A stretch of 12,341 nucleotides of DNA, taken from contig JBDLSO010000014.1 in the NCBI GenBank assembly GCA_039799445.1, forward strand, positions 1 through 12,341. The letters run 5' to 3'. Of this stretch, positions 12,152 through 12,341 are shown in pieces; position 1 is the stretch's first letter, and each line of letters starts with the position of its first letter. The stretch comes from JBDLSO01 sp039799445. GTDB taxonomy: Bacteria > Patescibacteriota > Minisyncoccia > Phycocordibacterales > UBA5272. Position numbers and translations under genes: made by a program. The notes under the pieces are model-generated. The model had not been told where the DNA came from and searched no databases. It worked only from the letters and a program-made list of their open reading frames with translations.

Positions 12152-12241
12152 TTATTTACGAGTGACTTGCAGAGCACCTTTCATCGAAATAAGAAAAACA
12201 AAATTATAGAAAAGTGCGATTGCGGTTTTCAGTTTCGACAT
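12152..12241 (-). CDS. 29-aa membrane peptide
   Basis: The product begins MSKLKTAIALFYNFVFLISM and ends GALQVTRK. It has a basic N-terminus, one hydrophobic helix (about 7-20) and a basic tail, so it is probably a membrane-inserted micropeptide or an uncleaved signal-like peptide. It is too short for homology by eye. Evidence that it is a gene comes from the surrounding signals: a TTGACT-17-TATAAT promoter, AAAAGGAG 6 nt before the ATG (the AAAAGGAGACAG context matches the 48-aa gene downstream) and a terminator after the stop. It does not carry the VER-Y-P motif. Alternatively the transcript is a small regulatory RNA with an incidental frame, but the strong ribosome binding site argues against that. 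Confidence 0.65.
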   Translation of the reverse strand: MSKLKTAIALFYNFVFLISMKGALQVTRK

Positions 12242-12267
12242 GTCTGTCTCCTTTTAACAGTGATATA

Positions 12268-12293
12268 ATCTAGCAGCACAATAACAGCTAGAT
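12268..12293 (-). promoter_or_regulatory. 5' leader hairpin of the 29-aa peptide gene
   Basis: A perfect 7-bp stem (ATCTAGC and GCTAGAT, 12-nt loop) occupies the start of the predicted leader, ahead of the ribosome binding site at 12248-12255. Such 5' hairpins commonly protect mRNA from decay. A regulatory role is possible. Confidence 0.5.
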
Positions 12294-12303
12294 ATTTAAA
12301 TAT

Positions 12304-12332
12304 ATTATATCATAAAATTAGATAAAAGTCAA
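12304..12332 (-). promoter_or_regulatory. Near-perfect consensus promoter of the 29-aa peptide gene
   Basis: On the minus strand, TTGACT (12327-12332) and TATAAT (12304-12309) are separated by exactly 17 nt, an 11 of 12 match to the sigma-70 consensus. Confidence 0.82.
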
Positions 12333-12341
12333 AATACAGAC

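Noticed and set aside
1..12341. CRISPR arrays, tRNA/rRNA genes, transposases, toxin-antitoxin pairs
   Set aside because: I looked for regular repeats, cloverleaf structures and recognisable families on both strands and saw none. The inverted repeats found are terminators or promoter-linked elements.
1..12341. Alternative genetic code (UGA as glycine)
   Set aside because: TGA ends comM and the 87-aa gene at the expected places, and no conserved gene contains an in-frame TGA.

Overview
The window most likely comes from an ultra-small bacterium of the Candidate Phyla Radiation (Patescibacteria, probably Parcubacteria/Paceibacteria). The clues are an AT-rich genome, very short intergenic gaps, many small membrane or exported proteins of unknown function, a short phosphoglycerate kinase (367 aa), and a DksA/TraR-like protein that has lost most of its zinc-binding cysteines. 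UGA is used as a stop (comM and the 87-aa gene at 5345-5608), so the code is standard, unlike the UGA-glycine groups Gracilibacteria and Absconditabacteria. The lineage is an inference from these traits, not from a marker tree.

Layout. 35-5608 is almost all on the minus strand. Read in the direction of transcription it carries an 87-aa exported protein, a multi-pass membrane protein (with possible coding remnants downstream), rpsO, a NYN-domain putative RNase, a single-pass membrane protein, the DksA/TraR-like protein, and a ComM/YifB AAA+ ATPase. At 5811 a XerC/D-type tyrosine recombinase runs on the plus strand, ending near a terminator at 6850-6898. Two small membrane proteins on minus (6881-7411) diverge from a plus-strand run of two small single-pass proteins and exonuclease III (7480-8882). 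From 8944 to 10627 a minus-strand operon encodes an ECF-like sigma factor, a probable membrane-anchored anti-sigma factor and an exported coiled-coil protein. pgk follows (10706-11809). The right end (11853-12341) holds two very small minus-strand genes, each with its own promoter and terminator.

The main result is that two expression styles coexist. Seven genes have a TATACT-like -10 box exactly 6 nt before the ATG, which puts the A of the ATG at the expected transcription start, so they should be leaderless; no Shine-Dalgarno sequence is visible before the other conventional genes either. In contrast, three small genes (5345-5608, 11883-12029, 12152-12241) have near-consensus -35/-10 promoters, real 5' leaders, strong AAAGGAG-type ribosome binding sites and dedicated hairpin terminators. 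Two of them encode exported small proteins that share a motif after the signal segment: VERxx[VI]Y[VA]Pxx[IA]P. They look like members of an undescribed family of highly expressed small exported proteins.

The other system of interest is the sigma/anti-sigma/exported coiled-coil operon, which has the layout of an envelope-sensing module. No CRISPR array, insertion sequence, tRNA or rRNA was seen. No gene-free stretch exceeds about 275 bases.
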